Shown here: positions 52,151 to 64,000 of the stretch, piece after piece
Position numbering within the stretch: the first letter of the stretch is position 1
How the letters are laid out: each line of letters begins with the position of its first letter
NCBI RefSeq assembly: GCF_958295425.1
Contig: NC_081154.1
Location: 13,781,938-13,845,937 of the forward strand
Direction: 5' to 3'
From: Solea solea
Lineage: Eukaryota; Chordata; Actinopteri; Pleuronectiformes; Soleidae
Length of the DNA: 64,000 nucleotides
The notes under the pieces: model-generated
Told to the model about the DNA's origin: nothing
What the model saw: the letters and a program-made list of their open reading frames with translations, nothing else
The model's database searches: none
Translations under genes and position numbers: made by a program

Positions 52151-55100
52151 TTAAGGGCGATAATCCTCACTGAGAGCACAGGCAGCAGCAGCACAGTCGT
52201 GCAACAATAACACAGAACAAACATCTAATTGCTGTGCATTCATTTCCTTTTGTTTTATCCAACAATACTATCGCAACTCATTGAAAGCCAACTGACAACG
52301 ACTAACTTGCCAAATAATAACTAACTTACTGTCTGGAGAACATTGTGTCCCTCCAAAAAAAATGTCAGTACTTGAGGAACTAAGGGAAACAACCTCTTTG
52401 GCTTAGTGACAATGTACTTTTTAGATAATCTAAAACCCCAAAAGGCGACCTCTTTCAATCTTTCAACTTATCTGGACATGAAACAAATAAAATAAAAACA
52501 GAGAGAGTCAATTTTCACACTTGGGCAAGAAATGGTCGAAGAGAAAGAACCATGCGCAACAAATAACAGGAGAAAAGAGGAAAAAGAAACTTCCCAAGAA
52601 ACTGAAAGTCCCATGGTGCACAACAAATTGCTTGCCATAAATTGTACCTGACAGGTGCACACTGTAACTCTGCAGAAATAAGACAGCTGGATGACAGCAG
52701 GCACAACGGGTAATGGTGACAGGAGAAGAACATGCCATTGAACATGGATTTATGAGCGGGTCCAGGCAGAGGCGATCCATCAGTCAAGTCATATAGCATC
52801 AAATGTGGTCATGTTTAGGACACGTTTAGATGTTTCCAAAGGTGGAAAGACGTGGGATGCGAGCAGAAATGATCCACTTGCTGCTTTTTTAGCAGAGGAG
52901 AAATCGACTGTCACTCACAAAGGCGATTTCCAGTCTCTTAATTGGAGTAGTAATGCTTTGATAGAGTGCTCCCATTTCTCCCGAGGTTCTCACAGTAGGC
53001 TAATTACAGTATGTGGCAGTTTTAGAGTAACTACAGCCATTTCTGAAACATCAGATTCCTGACAGAAAATAATAAACCAGAGGTACCAATGTTTTCACTC
53101 AGAGATATTGGTGTTTTTCTAACGTTTGGCTTCGGGGACCGTGGTTACCCACATACTGTAAATTGAGTTACTCCAGCTCACTTTCACCCACAAACACTTC
53201 CATATACACACAGTGCAAACACTTTCACCTTTCACAGGCACACAGTCGTTCCACTGCTGGACAGAAATAAATGGGGACCCCAGGAGTTCCCCTTTGGCCC
53301 TGGCCCTAACAGTCTTTAAGAGAGCCCGAATGCTCCGATCACTCCTGAGAAAGCAAAAGCTGCACTGGGATCGCTTTACAATTCTCAGGGGCTCGAATAA
53401 CCTGATCTTGAACTGATCCTGCGCACTGATCCTTTGGTATTGGGTTAGGAACGTGTGAAGGGGCCTGTTGAATGAGCTCGCTGGATATCAACATCCTCAC
53501 TCTGTGTTGCTCCAGCTCGGCAGATTGTTTGACTTGATTAGTCTCTGCCCGAGTGTTAGACTACCCAACGCCAAGCCCTCCAGACACTGGTATCAATGTG
53601 TCAGAGGGAAAAGTGCTCTCCCAAGTCTCAAGGTGGAGCCCATTACCCTGAGTGAGAGCACTGTAAGTTAATAGGATTTGCCCCCGATCAAGAGACTGAG
53701 CTATTTCCTGAGGCTGTTACAGGCCGAAGCACAAAAATAAATGTTCTTTTATTCAATACTATTAAGCGTTCCCCCTCCAAAACACCCTCACCCCCTCCCA
53801 CCTCCTACCACCAACCACTATGACCCCAACCCTTCTTCTTCTACTTGTTGGGATATATGTTATTGCTGCTGGAGGTGGTGCTCGCCGTCTACTTTTCTCT
53901 TGTTTTTTTTTTTTTTTTTCCCCCCCTCCCAAGTAGCCAGTAAAAGTAAAAGGTTGGCACTTTTTGTCTAAAGGAGTCATTTGTTCAGGTGAAAATTAAA
54001 CTTGCATGGTAAGCAGAGCCAAGCCTGCGGTTGGACAGGGGCAGAGGGGATTCCAGATTAATCATGTACACCGTAAGGATATTCACTGAGGAGTAATTGC
54101 CAGGGGGGCTTTATGTAATGTATTCTCCCCATGAGGTAAAACCTTGTAGTACTGAGAAAGGATAATAGAGTAAGAGGATCATATAAAAATGTTTGCTGCT
54201 CCAACCTTTAACTCGGAGCTTAACCCTGACCTCGGGTAGTAATTACAGTGTTAATTGCCAAGTGATGTGAGGAGGAAGCTCCATCCAGCTTTACTGCAGA
54301 TGTCAGCTGGACTTAAGAACCTTCATCAGAGATGCAAAGGAGCATGGATTGTCTTACATAATTTAAAAGGACCATTAGCGGCACAGAGTCAGGAAGTGTT
54401 TGGTGTTTAAGTTTACAGCACCATAAAGAGCTTAATGTAAAAACAATCTTCCCTTAATTATATTCTAAAGGTAATTATCATTACTCCAAATTGCCTGTAG
54501 GTGTGAATGTGAGTGTGAACGGTCTGTGTATGTTGGTTCAGTGATGGGCGAGTGACCTCTTTTGTCTTTTTGCTCACTGTCAGTTAGAACAGGCTGTGTT
54601 TGCCAAACTTTTTAGATGGCTGACTATGGCAAACCATTGCAACCAAGTTCATGACATGAATCCAGAAGACAGCAGCTTTGTGCATACTAAACTCTGGTTG
54701 TTTTTTACTGCCAAATATTATTCTGTGTTGGTAGACCAGACTTTTGGAAAATACATATTTAGTTAATATGAAGAAAGTTCATCATATGGGTGTTATTTCA
54801 AAAGCATACACACAAATCTTCAGTGAAGAGCAGAAAAACAATTCTGCAAAGTTTTTTGGCAAGCCAAAAAACCCCAAAAGTTTCTCTGGGAATGATTGGT
54901 ATAATTGATGAATGGATGGATGTAATTATTGGTTTTATAAACAACAATAAACAGTTGTAATTGCATGTTTTGTCTGACCAACAGCCCAAAACCCAAATAT
55001 ATTCTTTTAACAATGATATAAAACATAAAAAAAAGGCAGCCAATTCTCACATTTGGTTAACACAATGTTTTCTTTTCATTGACTTGATTGGCAATAACAT

Positions 55101-56622
55101 CTAAAAGTTTGAGCTCACATCATGAATTATCTTCAGAAATACATACAAATTGAATTCATAAATTACCAAAATGAGTTTTATTGTGTGCAGTTTTGCACAG
55201 TGTACATTCATTTGGTTATTTTATAATTCCTTTTTACTATCTTGATGTCATTAAAGTCAAACAAACATTGGTTTATTGGTTGTTGTTTTTTTTATTATAC
55301 GGTTCTGTTTCACTAAAGTCTTCAGAATTCACATTTAATAGATTATTTCGTTGGAAACTATGCTTGAATGTGTTACATTCTGATACCGAGTCCAAAAATA
55401 TTATTATCCTTATTGTGAAATATTAATGACAGCCATGTCCCTCTGCACTAATTTGCCATATTATTATAGTGTGCATTCAAATACACAACTGCCTTTGACA
55501 GCTCAAGACAGAAAAATAAAGAACATTCAACTAAAAACAACCCTGTCAGTTTGGGGGGAAAAAAAAACAAAAACCCAGACAGATTTCCTCTGGATTTGTT
55601 TAAAAGCTTAAGAGAGAAAAGAGCTGGTGCATTTCACTACTGATCTAAGCACAGCTCACGCAGGAAGCCTGAATGTCTTCAGTGAGTCAAATAGTTAAGT
55701 TGAGCTGGTGCTGCCATAAACCCGGTGGGAGAGCTTGGAATAATCTAGGCGATGTTAATGATGCAATTTATATGTGAGGGGACCGGTGTTTGGCAGCCTC
55801 TTTCCGTCTGAGCGGGCTGCACAACCCAGCGAGCTCCCAGCACCCCCTGCTAGATGGAGGGGGTGGAGTAGGAGGAGGATGTCAGAGCCCATGTGAAAAG
55901 AGGGAGCGAGCGAAGCACTGATAAGAGCCATTACTATTAGTGTCTGTCTGTCACCTGCTGTGCGTCATCCAGCCTTCCCTCTCTCCACATGCGCCCCCAT
56001 CCCCGTCGCTCCATCCCCATCCGTTTTCCTGAGGCACATCACTTCAAATTTGCACTCACCTACACAATTTCCATCCTGTCACAGGTACAGCTTTAAAAAC
56101 TGAGCCAAGCTGCACGCTGAAAACTACCTGGAGCTTTGTTTCAAAACAGTTGTGAATTAGTGGCGGTGCAGACAGCTGTCAGCATTTATTCGATAAACAA
56201 AACAGCTATAGATGAATAACTGCATTGGCACAAGGGGGCTCAATATTCGAGACATACCGTTCTTTTCCCCAAGCAAACACAAAGCCTAATTTGGTATTTC
56301 ATTTATTACTTGGCGCAATCCTGCAGCTCCTTAAACTTATGAACTCGGGAGAAATGAACAGTAATTGCAGTCTGTTCTTTATTTTCTTAAAACCTTTTTA
56401 ACCAAATATTTAAAGCTGTTTTTCCCTCAGTTGCTATGCAACAATTCAACCACAAGAGTGGGAGCACGCTGAGAATGTGCCAAATAAATACTACTGCCAC
56501 AGACATTCTGCGAGGAAATATGAGAGAGGGGCACTGCTCAGTCATCATAGCAAAATGTTGTGTAAAATGCACAACCGTCCTTTTATTCATCAGTTACTTG
56601 ACCTTGGTCAGTGGATGATTCC

Positions 56623-56653
56623 AAACAATGGTTCGTTTAATGAACCATTGTTT
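56623..56653. other. perfect palindrome, 12-bp arms, 7-bp spacer
   Basis: AAACAATGGTTC (56623-56634), spacer GTTTAAT, then GAACCATTGTTT (56642-56653), exact inverted copies. Each arm contains ACAATGG, a SOX-family core, in opposed orientation. Could be a regulatory site, or a short inverted-repeat remnant. Confidence 0.7.
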
Positions 56654-56965
56654 ACAGTCTGTAAGGCTCGCAGACCATTACACACATGTGAACACGTGTG
56701 TTTTTATTGCCTGTGAAACCTAACAAGTGTCTGCATTTAACCTCAGAATACAGCAATGTGGCAGTTGGACAAAATATTATTCTGTCATTTTACATGAGAA
56801 CACTATCAGACGTATACCTCGTTCCTATTGGCTAAAAACAAACGCTTTAATCCTTGGTTTGAACTGGTTAAATTGGCATTCTCTCCTGAGTCCAATGCAC
56901 AAGGGTTTTTAATCAGGTTTGGCTCCAATCAGCACCAAACAAGTGGTGGAAATTCAAGAACCACT

Positions 56966-57285
56966 TCCATCCATCCATCTTCTACCACTTTATCCTCCAG
57001 ATGAGGGTCACGGGTGGCGCTGGTGCAAATCCCAGCTGACATAGTGCAAAAGGCAGGGTACACCCTGGACAGGTCGCCAGTCCATCACAGGGCCATATAG
57101 AGACAAACAACCGTCCACTCTCACACCATTTTGCCTAATCCCCAAATCTGCATGTTTTTGGACTGTGGGGAGGAAACCGGAAAACATGCAAACTCCATGC
57201 AGAAAAGCCCTTGTTCCGACTGGGTCACAAATCTGGGTCTTCTTGCTGCAAAGGCAAGAGTGCTGACCACTAAACCAACCGTGTG
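56966..57285 (+). repeat. teleost CTGGACAGGTCGCCAG-type dispersed repeat, copy 3 (most complete)
   Basis: Begins TCCATCCATCCATCTTCTAC and continues with GCAGGGTACACCCTGGACAG, GTCGCCAGTCCATCACAGGG, AGACAAACAACCGTCCACTC, GCATGTTTTTGGACTGTGGG and GAGTGCTGACCACTAAACCA. The best preserved of the three copies in this intron, all in one orientation. No open frame of relevance. Confidence 0.75.
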
Positions 57286-59479
57286 CAAGAACCACTTACA
57301 GTTAACATGCTAATTTCCTCTTTGCCTGCTTAATTTTTGGCCAAGATGCAAATTCCGGCCTAATTTCTGATGCAACGCTATGACACGCATTCATCTTAGC
57401 CAAGAACGTTTTTAGCGAAGCTTACTTTTGACAACTTTTATCTTACTAACATTTTATTAGCAACTTAAAACCATTCACTCACCATTGCGTATGAATGAGG
57501 GACTGAAGTAAAAGACATAAAACAGTAATGACTCGTAATTTCACTGAACTTGTTTAATTCTTCTTCCAACTCATTTTCTTCCCAGCGTGTTCATTATGTC
57601 ACACTTCACTCATGACTGAGTGAGAAAAAAAAAACACATCACAGAGCAGAACAACCACTGGCAATCTGAATGGTGCCAATCACCTTTTCTTAGCAGGTTC
57701 ACCCAGGTTGAGTGTGAAAAAGGCGAAATAGAAAAGTGCCTGTTTCACAGATCCTTTCACTCAGAGCTCGCCTGGAGCTCGAGTAACTGTACGACATTTG
57801 AGAAAAAAGCAATTAAGCCATTGCTGCAGCCTTTATTCCTGAGCCCGCAATCAAGGACTTCGAGCAAGGACACGTTATGCAAGAGATCACATTCACTTCC
57901 ACTGCCAGCCTCTGATACCAGATGATACACATTGACTGAATCTGTCTCTCGAGCCCTCAATGTTAATCAACAGTCTTTCCAACGCATACTTATGAGTTAC
58001 AATCTACTCCCCACGTCTTCCCTTTGGCAGCTTAAATTAAGTAAGTTCAATTTGACGGCAAATTAACTTCAACGGGGATGGAGATATGTCACCTATACAG
58101 AGATCTGTGCCATTCCTCACCACGGCAACACAAACCTTGTCGTGTCTGGGAGGAAAATTGAATCAGATTAATTATTTTCACATGAAAGCCAAATTCATAA
58201 TAAAACATAAGAAAGGAGGCGTCGCACGGGCGAGGCCATCAGCTGTTAACAAATCCCTGTGTTCACAAAGACATGCATAATGGCTCAGTCAACCTTTATT
58301 ATCACGATCACAAAGATAGAGATTTAATTCACACTAGCATTAGCTGTGACTTGCAGTCACAATACAGTCGAGGTGGGAGGAACATGCCGTGTGCAAGCGG
58401 AGAGGTGTATGTGGAACCAACAGAGATCTCCCCACTTCATCATTGAGTAAATGGTACCACAAATGTGAGCTGCGACTTCACAGCTGCCTCATGGCGGGTG
58501 ACATTGAAGCCCACGCATGAACACATCACTCATCAAAGCGAATGAGGCGTTCTTCGCTTCCGCTGCTTGTGCCTGGAAAACAATGGCAGGCCTCCCCTCA
58601 AGCACACACTCGCACACCTGGAAGGTCGAGAGTGAGTTGAGACGGGAACGGGGAAGAGAGGGAGAGAGGGGGAAAAAAATCCATTTGGTTTCATGCATCT
58701 CTCACAAGCAGCTTAACAGACTGTGACCTTCCGCCGCTAGGTAATGGAAAGGAAACGGCAAGACCCCAGTGCCATTAAACAGCTCTGAGCGGGTGCTAAC
58801 AGTGGTTCTGCAATTAACCTGTCTTAAAACAAACAAGAGACTTTTGCTTTAACAACAGGAACACACTTAAGAGGGTTGATTTCTGTGGCATGAAACTCAA
58901 AAGGCCCACCAGGGTTCAGCTTTTAAACGGTCATTAATGTGCTCATTTCAGCCCGGGTGCGCTAAAATCTATGAAACTTCACGCACCCTCAATGTGATCA
59001 AACAGCAAAAACAGAAATTTTAGAGCACTTATCCTGCACGTTAAAGAATGGCCCAAGCCCTTCAAATCTCTTAACGGACAAAGGATATTTGTATTCGCCC
59101 TAAATAATAAAGAATAAAAAGAATGTAAGCAGAAAAAGAAATCGTGAATGCCCTCTTCAGCGTGTAAGCACATCCTTGTGAAAGTTCAGGCACATAGTTT
59201 GAACACAAAAGCTCCACTCTTTCTCCTTAACTGTCCTCTTTTCCCTAAGTGGTACCAGACGTAGGTATTTCTTCATTTAGCCCGTTCAAATAGAGGCAAG
59301 CTGCTGTTCTTTATTTATTTAACAAAACGAGCTGTAAAAGCCAAACATTAGGTCATGGAATATTTTCACCCCGAGAAATAAGTCAATGCCTTCGATGAGA
59401 CATCAAACCCAGTTTAAGTATTCCTCTACAAAATATGAGCTTGTGAGGGCCTTCAGAGAAGTCAAGTAGTGCTGTGGGA

Positions 59480-59502
59480 TTTTTTTTTTTTTTTTTTTTT
59501 TT
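59480..59502. repeat. T23 homopolymer
   Basis: About 23 uninterrupted T, the longest homopolymer in the window. Confidence 0.9.
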
Positions 59503-60779
59503 GTTTCTTAAATACAACTTTTGAGCAGTGTGGCGCACATGCGTTTCCAATTAAGAGCTCAGAGCCAACATCCAAGCCTGGGCCCCATTCACCCCTTCCA
59601 CGATTGACCAAGTCTGAGGAAATGTTAAACAGGCATCATAACCATAACAGAGACAGCAGATTTTTCAAAAGCTTCACCGCTCTCAACAGTAATTAAGACA
59701 TCACGGTGAATTAATGATGTCGAGTGAAAACACCACATGGAATCTAAATAAAGAGAGGAGAACATAGTTAATCATAACTTTTTGTGACATGCTCAAAGCT
59801 GAGGCACGCACACAAAGCAAAGTGTCCCTTTGGTGAAGGAGTACAAAGCCTGCTTACGGTGCAATGACATAAAAAAAAAGAAAGAAATGCCAGTGGTGTT
59901 GATTTGTGAAGATCATAATGAGAATGCACGGTTTACACGAGGCACTCCGAATAGGACCTACTACCCTGGGAGCAGCAATAACTCCCTACGAGCCTGTCTC
60001 TACTCAGACTTCAACCTCTGGGCCCCAAGGAGCTGTTGGAGTACTTTGATGTTGTGTCTAAATGAATTGACTGTGCTTCTTGATTCTGCCCTGCAGTCAT
60101 CCGAGCCCCCACCCCAATTCTGTCACCTGTGATAAACACCACAAGTGCTAAGTGGTACCAAATTCTGGATCACATGCCCATAAAAGCCCACTTTTTTTTT
60201 TCCTCTTCTCTCCCCTTCAACTTTGTAAATGACTGAGAAGAATATGATTGTGGTTTCCCTGCTGCAACATATCTGAGCAGAAGCCCTTTGATGTGTGAGA
60301 CTGCATGTGAGCAAAGCAGTGCTGGGCTGGTTTTTGTTACCTTGCGGCCCCGCAGCATCCACGAGGTGAGCCTTTATGTCAGATGCCCCTTCAGGGCATG
60401 CTGTTTGGTAGAGCCCGGGCAAAGACAACAACCTCCAACGTACTTCTATCGCTGCATTTCTTTTCTTTTCTTTTTTTACCCTTTGGAATCAGAGTCAGGA
60501 AGCTCTGCATACAAGCTTGCAACTTCACAGACTAGAACAAAACAACAGCTAGATCTTATTAAAGCAACGTGCAAAATATGTTTCCATGTTTCAACTTTAA
60601 TGCTTTCTCAATTATGTTACATGAGGAATGCATTTTGGAAAGTAAATTATTTTAATTATTTACATGTCCACAAAAGCTCTCGTCGCTGTAATACGGTTTT
60701 AATTCATTTTTTTTTTTCATTTTGAGGAAATAAGGGTGATGATAACCATTTCCTGGTTATGAGTATGAGTGAGTAACCT

Positions 60780-60975
60780 GTGGTTTGGTTAGGGCACAAA
60801 AATCACCTGGGTCGGGTTTTCCTTCCTTCCTGTCTTATATTCTTGTGGTTTTTACTGTACATGTGACAGGAGTTGCAAACTAGCCAATTGCTACATACTA
60901 TAGTGTGCAGTACATCAGATGCACTTTATGTCCACTATGTCTCATTGCATTGTCCCTAAATAAATAAAGATTCAT
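60780..60975 (+). repeat. possible retroposon 3' tail
   Basis: TTTATGTCCACTATGTCTCA then TTGCATTGTCCCTAAATAAA and TAAATAAAG resembles the 3' end of a retroposed element with a short A-rich TAAA-repeat tail. No frame upstream; weak assignment. Confidence 0.25.
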
Positions 60976-62539
60976 TGATTGACTCCCCTGTTTGCAAGAC
61001 ATAATTTCAATTTTATAAATGATGTCCTCATTTCGAGGAGAATAGACAATCAAGCTCAGCACATACGATGGACGCCATGTGATTGATAGCTGGTATCATC
61101 CAGTTCACATCTGTGAACTTAGATAGATGATATCTGGAAGATAATGCCCATTTATATAAGTGGTCTATGGTAACTTTAGTGAAACAGGGTTGACTGAAGA
61201 GTACAGGTGCAGAACTGGAGAAGTACGTGTACGTGTTGTTACATCCATCTTGGAAATTCTTGTTCGTTTGTGTTGAATGTAAACGAGTAATGACAGGAGC
61301 CATAGCCCAGGCATATATATAAAAAAAAAAAGCAATGTCCCGGTGCTAAAGATAGCGCTGTGTGCAACCAATCAGCGACTAGCAAACAGTGCTACAGCTG
61401 ATTTGAATCAGAGTGCAGGGCAGAGACGGTGGTTAGAGGAAAAACAACACTTATCCATCTGAGCTTCAGCTTGGTCAATTCTCATTTGACTAAATCCAAT
61501 TACCATCGATTCTGTATCTCCTTAAAGCCATGGTTTAGTTTTTCCTTGATAGTGCAGAAGTCTTAACTGGGATGAAGCGGCAGTGTTTAACCTATTACAG
61601 CCTCCGATGAAGCGGTTGAGTTCCGGAGGAAAGTACGAGTTCTACAGACGAAAGGCATTGATCTTCCCACACCCTGGGCTTTCCCAGCGTGTGCAGCTAT
61701 TCCAGTGGAAATCCTCTGAACACCTCTCTCTCCTCCAGCGGCGACGATGCTCCCGAGCAAACGTGCCCTGGATGGAGCATCTCATTTAGTCACCGGGCTC
61801 TTTGATGTGGATTCAATGCTGCGGTGCATATCATTCGTGTTTGAAGGTTCAGCTTCCACAATAAAGCAGGTTTTGAAGTTTCACATACTGCAGGTGCTAC
61901 AATGTGATAATCTGGGAGCCGGTTATGCATTATACATTTTTCATAAAAGACACCATCACCTGAGAGTGAAATGTGGAAAAGTCAGTGCTTCAAGGTATAT
62001 ATATTGACAGAAAAGTGTTTGTGAGACTTCTGGGTGTGGGACGAAAAACATTCTACTTATCTCGCGCATTACAGAATCAGCTCGACATCTCTCCACTGAA
62101 GGGGGTAAATATCCAAATAAACAGAGTAGAATAACATTCGACTGGGGTCTACCATGCCATGACAAGATCAATTTAGATGACTGAGGGCTTCTTACATGGC
62201 ACAGAAGCCATGAAAATGTGTGGGAATAAAGATCCTCTCCTTCATCTGATTTCCTAAGCAATATAGAACAGGACGAGAGGAATATAATAATTATGTTAAT
62301 TATCTATAATTGTGTTAGCAGAAGTGTATATTCACTTCTGAATAAAAATGGTAAGGTTTTAGTAGGCTTAGAATAAGCCTTTTAGAGTCATGCTTCAACG
62401 ATGCTGAGTTGTTTCTACGGCAGCCTGAATGGACAAATCAGACAAACAAATGTAGTTATTTTGAAGTGAAGCTTATAACACAAACAAAGAAGCTCTAATA
62501 CGCGAATTAACTTTTTTTTTTATATCTGGGAACCTCGTC

Positions 62540-62701
62540 AGCTGACGGACAATTTGGTGTGCTTGTTTACAACAACATCCTCTCTGTCATGGGAAGTTCC
62601 ATGATGCACTTGTGAAAGGGAGGTGTGAGTCGACCATTTGTTTGCAATCTGCCGTCTCACTATTAGACGCCACTAATTCTTACACACTGGACCCTTTAAG
62701 C
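62540..62701. repeat. teleost dispersed repeat fragment ending ACACACTGGACCCTTTAA
   Basis: Ends with GACGCCACTAATTCTTACAC then ACTGGACCCTTTAAG, preceded by TTTGCAATCTGCCGTCTCAC. The reverse complement (TTAAAGGGTCCAGTGTGTAA) is the familiar opening of a common teleost repeat. Left border approximate; no coding potential. Confidence 0.5.
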
Positions 62702-63712
62702 TTGTTTAACGGTGAGAAAGGAAGAAATAATATGTACAAAATCATTCAGAGATTATCAATGTTGGAATTAACCCAGTTGGACGAGAGAGCGCCTGGTTTG
62801 TTTGTTTTAATCCAGCTGCAACAAGCACACAGTGGGATTAAATTGGGAAAGTTGCTGCCCCAAAGATGAACATCAGGTTGGCAGCTAATGTCTTGGAGTG
62901 GATGAAGTTGATGCCAACGCTTCTGATCTTGATAATTAAAGAGTGTTTGTGTGGAAGTGCGAGAGCCGCCGTCTTTTTTTAGAGGATGTTTACTGTCTCT
63001 AAAGCATGGAAATGGTGGCAGCCTGAGGGGGCCGCCTGCTTTCTTTCCCCTCTCTCTGTATCTATCTTGTGCTAAGCACACACACAGACACAAGCACACG
63101 TGTACACATCGGAACTCTACACACTGTACTGACAAGTACAAACAAAAACACACGCAAGAAAGAGTCGTCGCCTCCACAAACACCAGCCTCTCAATTAGCA
63201 TCTGCACTCTTCCTTGGGAGCGTGTTATTTTTCAGCTGGATGCTTCTTCTTTGTTTATTGTGAGCAGACCAAAGCATTATCAGCAGCTAATCACTGCATG
63301 TCAAACTCACAGACTTAATGCAATCAGTTTAAAAAAAAGAAAGTGATTAATCTTCTCAAGTTCAGATTGCCATTTTAGATTTGGACAACCACCAGTTTCT
63401 TTTAGATGCTCAAATCAGTCGAACAGCCAGCGAGATGATCAGCGTTTGTTTGATATAATTTGTTGTGACATGTTAATTGCATCTACTTGTAATTCTCTCT
63501 AATTGATGTTTGATATGTCTCAGGAAATTAGGCCAACTCGATAACACTGCAAATATTATGAATTCTTGTCGCCTTTCTCTTTCCGTGGCAGGTCTGATGA
63601 ATTCACAACACCTAAATCTGTAATGTGTCAACTCGCTGTGCAGCTATGCTCTGTATTCCCAGGGCTGCCAAGCTGACAAATCTAAGGTTACAAGCATACC
63701 ACAGTATATTCA

Positions 63713-64000
<288 letters not shown>

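Noticed and set aside
60288..60725. Open frame of about 145 codons on the plus strand
   Set aside because: No family resemblance, runs through T-rich low-complexity sequence, and overlaps equally long frames on the other strand.
62746..63207. Longest open frame in the window (about 150 codons, minus strand)
   Set aside because: Low-complexity Cys/Leu/Val stretch over a CA-repeat region, no recognisable domain, no splice or promoter context; consistent with chance.

Overview
This window is vertebrate nuclear DNA, almost certainly from a teleost fish. It is nearly all intron sequence of one gene, the adenosine kinase gene (adk; teleosts have adka and adkb, and I cannot tell which this is), read on the minus strand. 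Three coding exons are supported by an uninterrupted reading frame, near-identity to vertebrate adenosine kinase and consensus splice sites: 63755-63833, 31201-31373 and 28637-28745. In transcription order they encode the segments matching human short-isoform residues 49-74, 75-132 and 132-168. Their phases join exactly (enter +1, 0/0, 2/1, exit 0). This stretch carries the N-terminal PfkB-family substrate-binding motif GGSTQNS and the [13 protein letters not shown] segment. The first exons (start codon, lid) lie beyond position 64000. The exons from residue 169 onward, including the catalytic DTNGAGD motif, were not found and should lie beyond position 1.

Layout: 63834-64000 is the end of the upstream intron. 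31374-63754 is a 32.4 kb intron. 28746-31200 is a 2.45 kb intron. 1-28636 is an intron of at least 28.6 kb. No second protein-coding gene, rRNA, tRNA or CRISPR array was recognised on either strand. The many short open frames are what random intron sequence gives and show no recognisable protein family.

The introns hold typical fish interspersed repeats: a hAT-like miniature element with a perfect 8-bp target duplication (43595-44021), a second hAT-like miniature element with a TTCTCAAACT inverted terminus (6551-6825), an element with a TTTATTAGGTACACC terminus (11206-11657), three same-orientation copies of a teleost CTGGACAGGTCGCCAG repeat, a GTCCTCA-type repeat pair, a direct duplication about 3 kb apart, and many decayed fragments. 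Simple repeats are abundant: TG, GA, TA and CTG runs, homopolymers and two long purine tracts. Several AT-rich, motif-dense, repeat-poor stretches read like candidate conserved enhancers, but that needs alignment. I saw no evidence of a new multi-gene biological system. The most interesting items are the gene's very large introns, the fresh hAT insertion, and a perfect 12-bp-arm palindrome containing opposed SOX-like sites.
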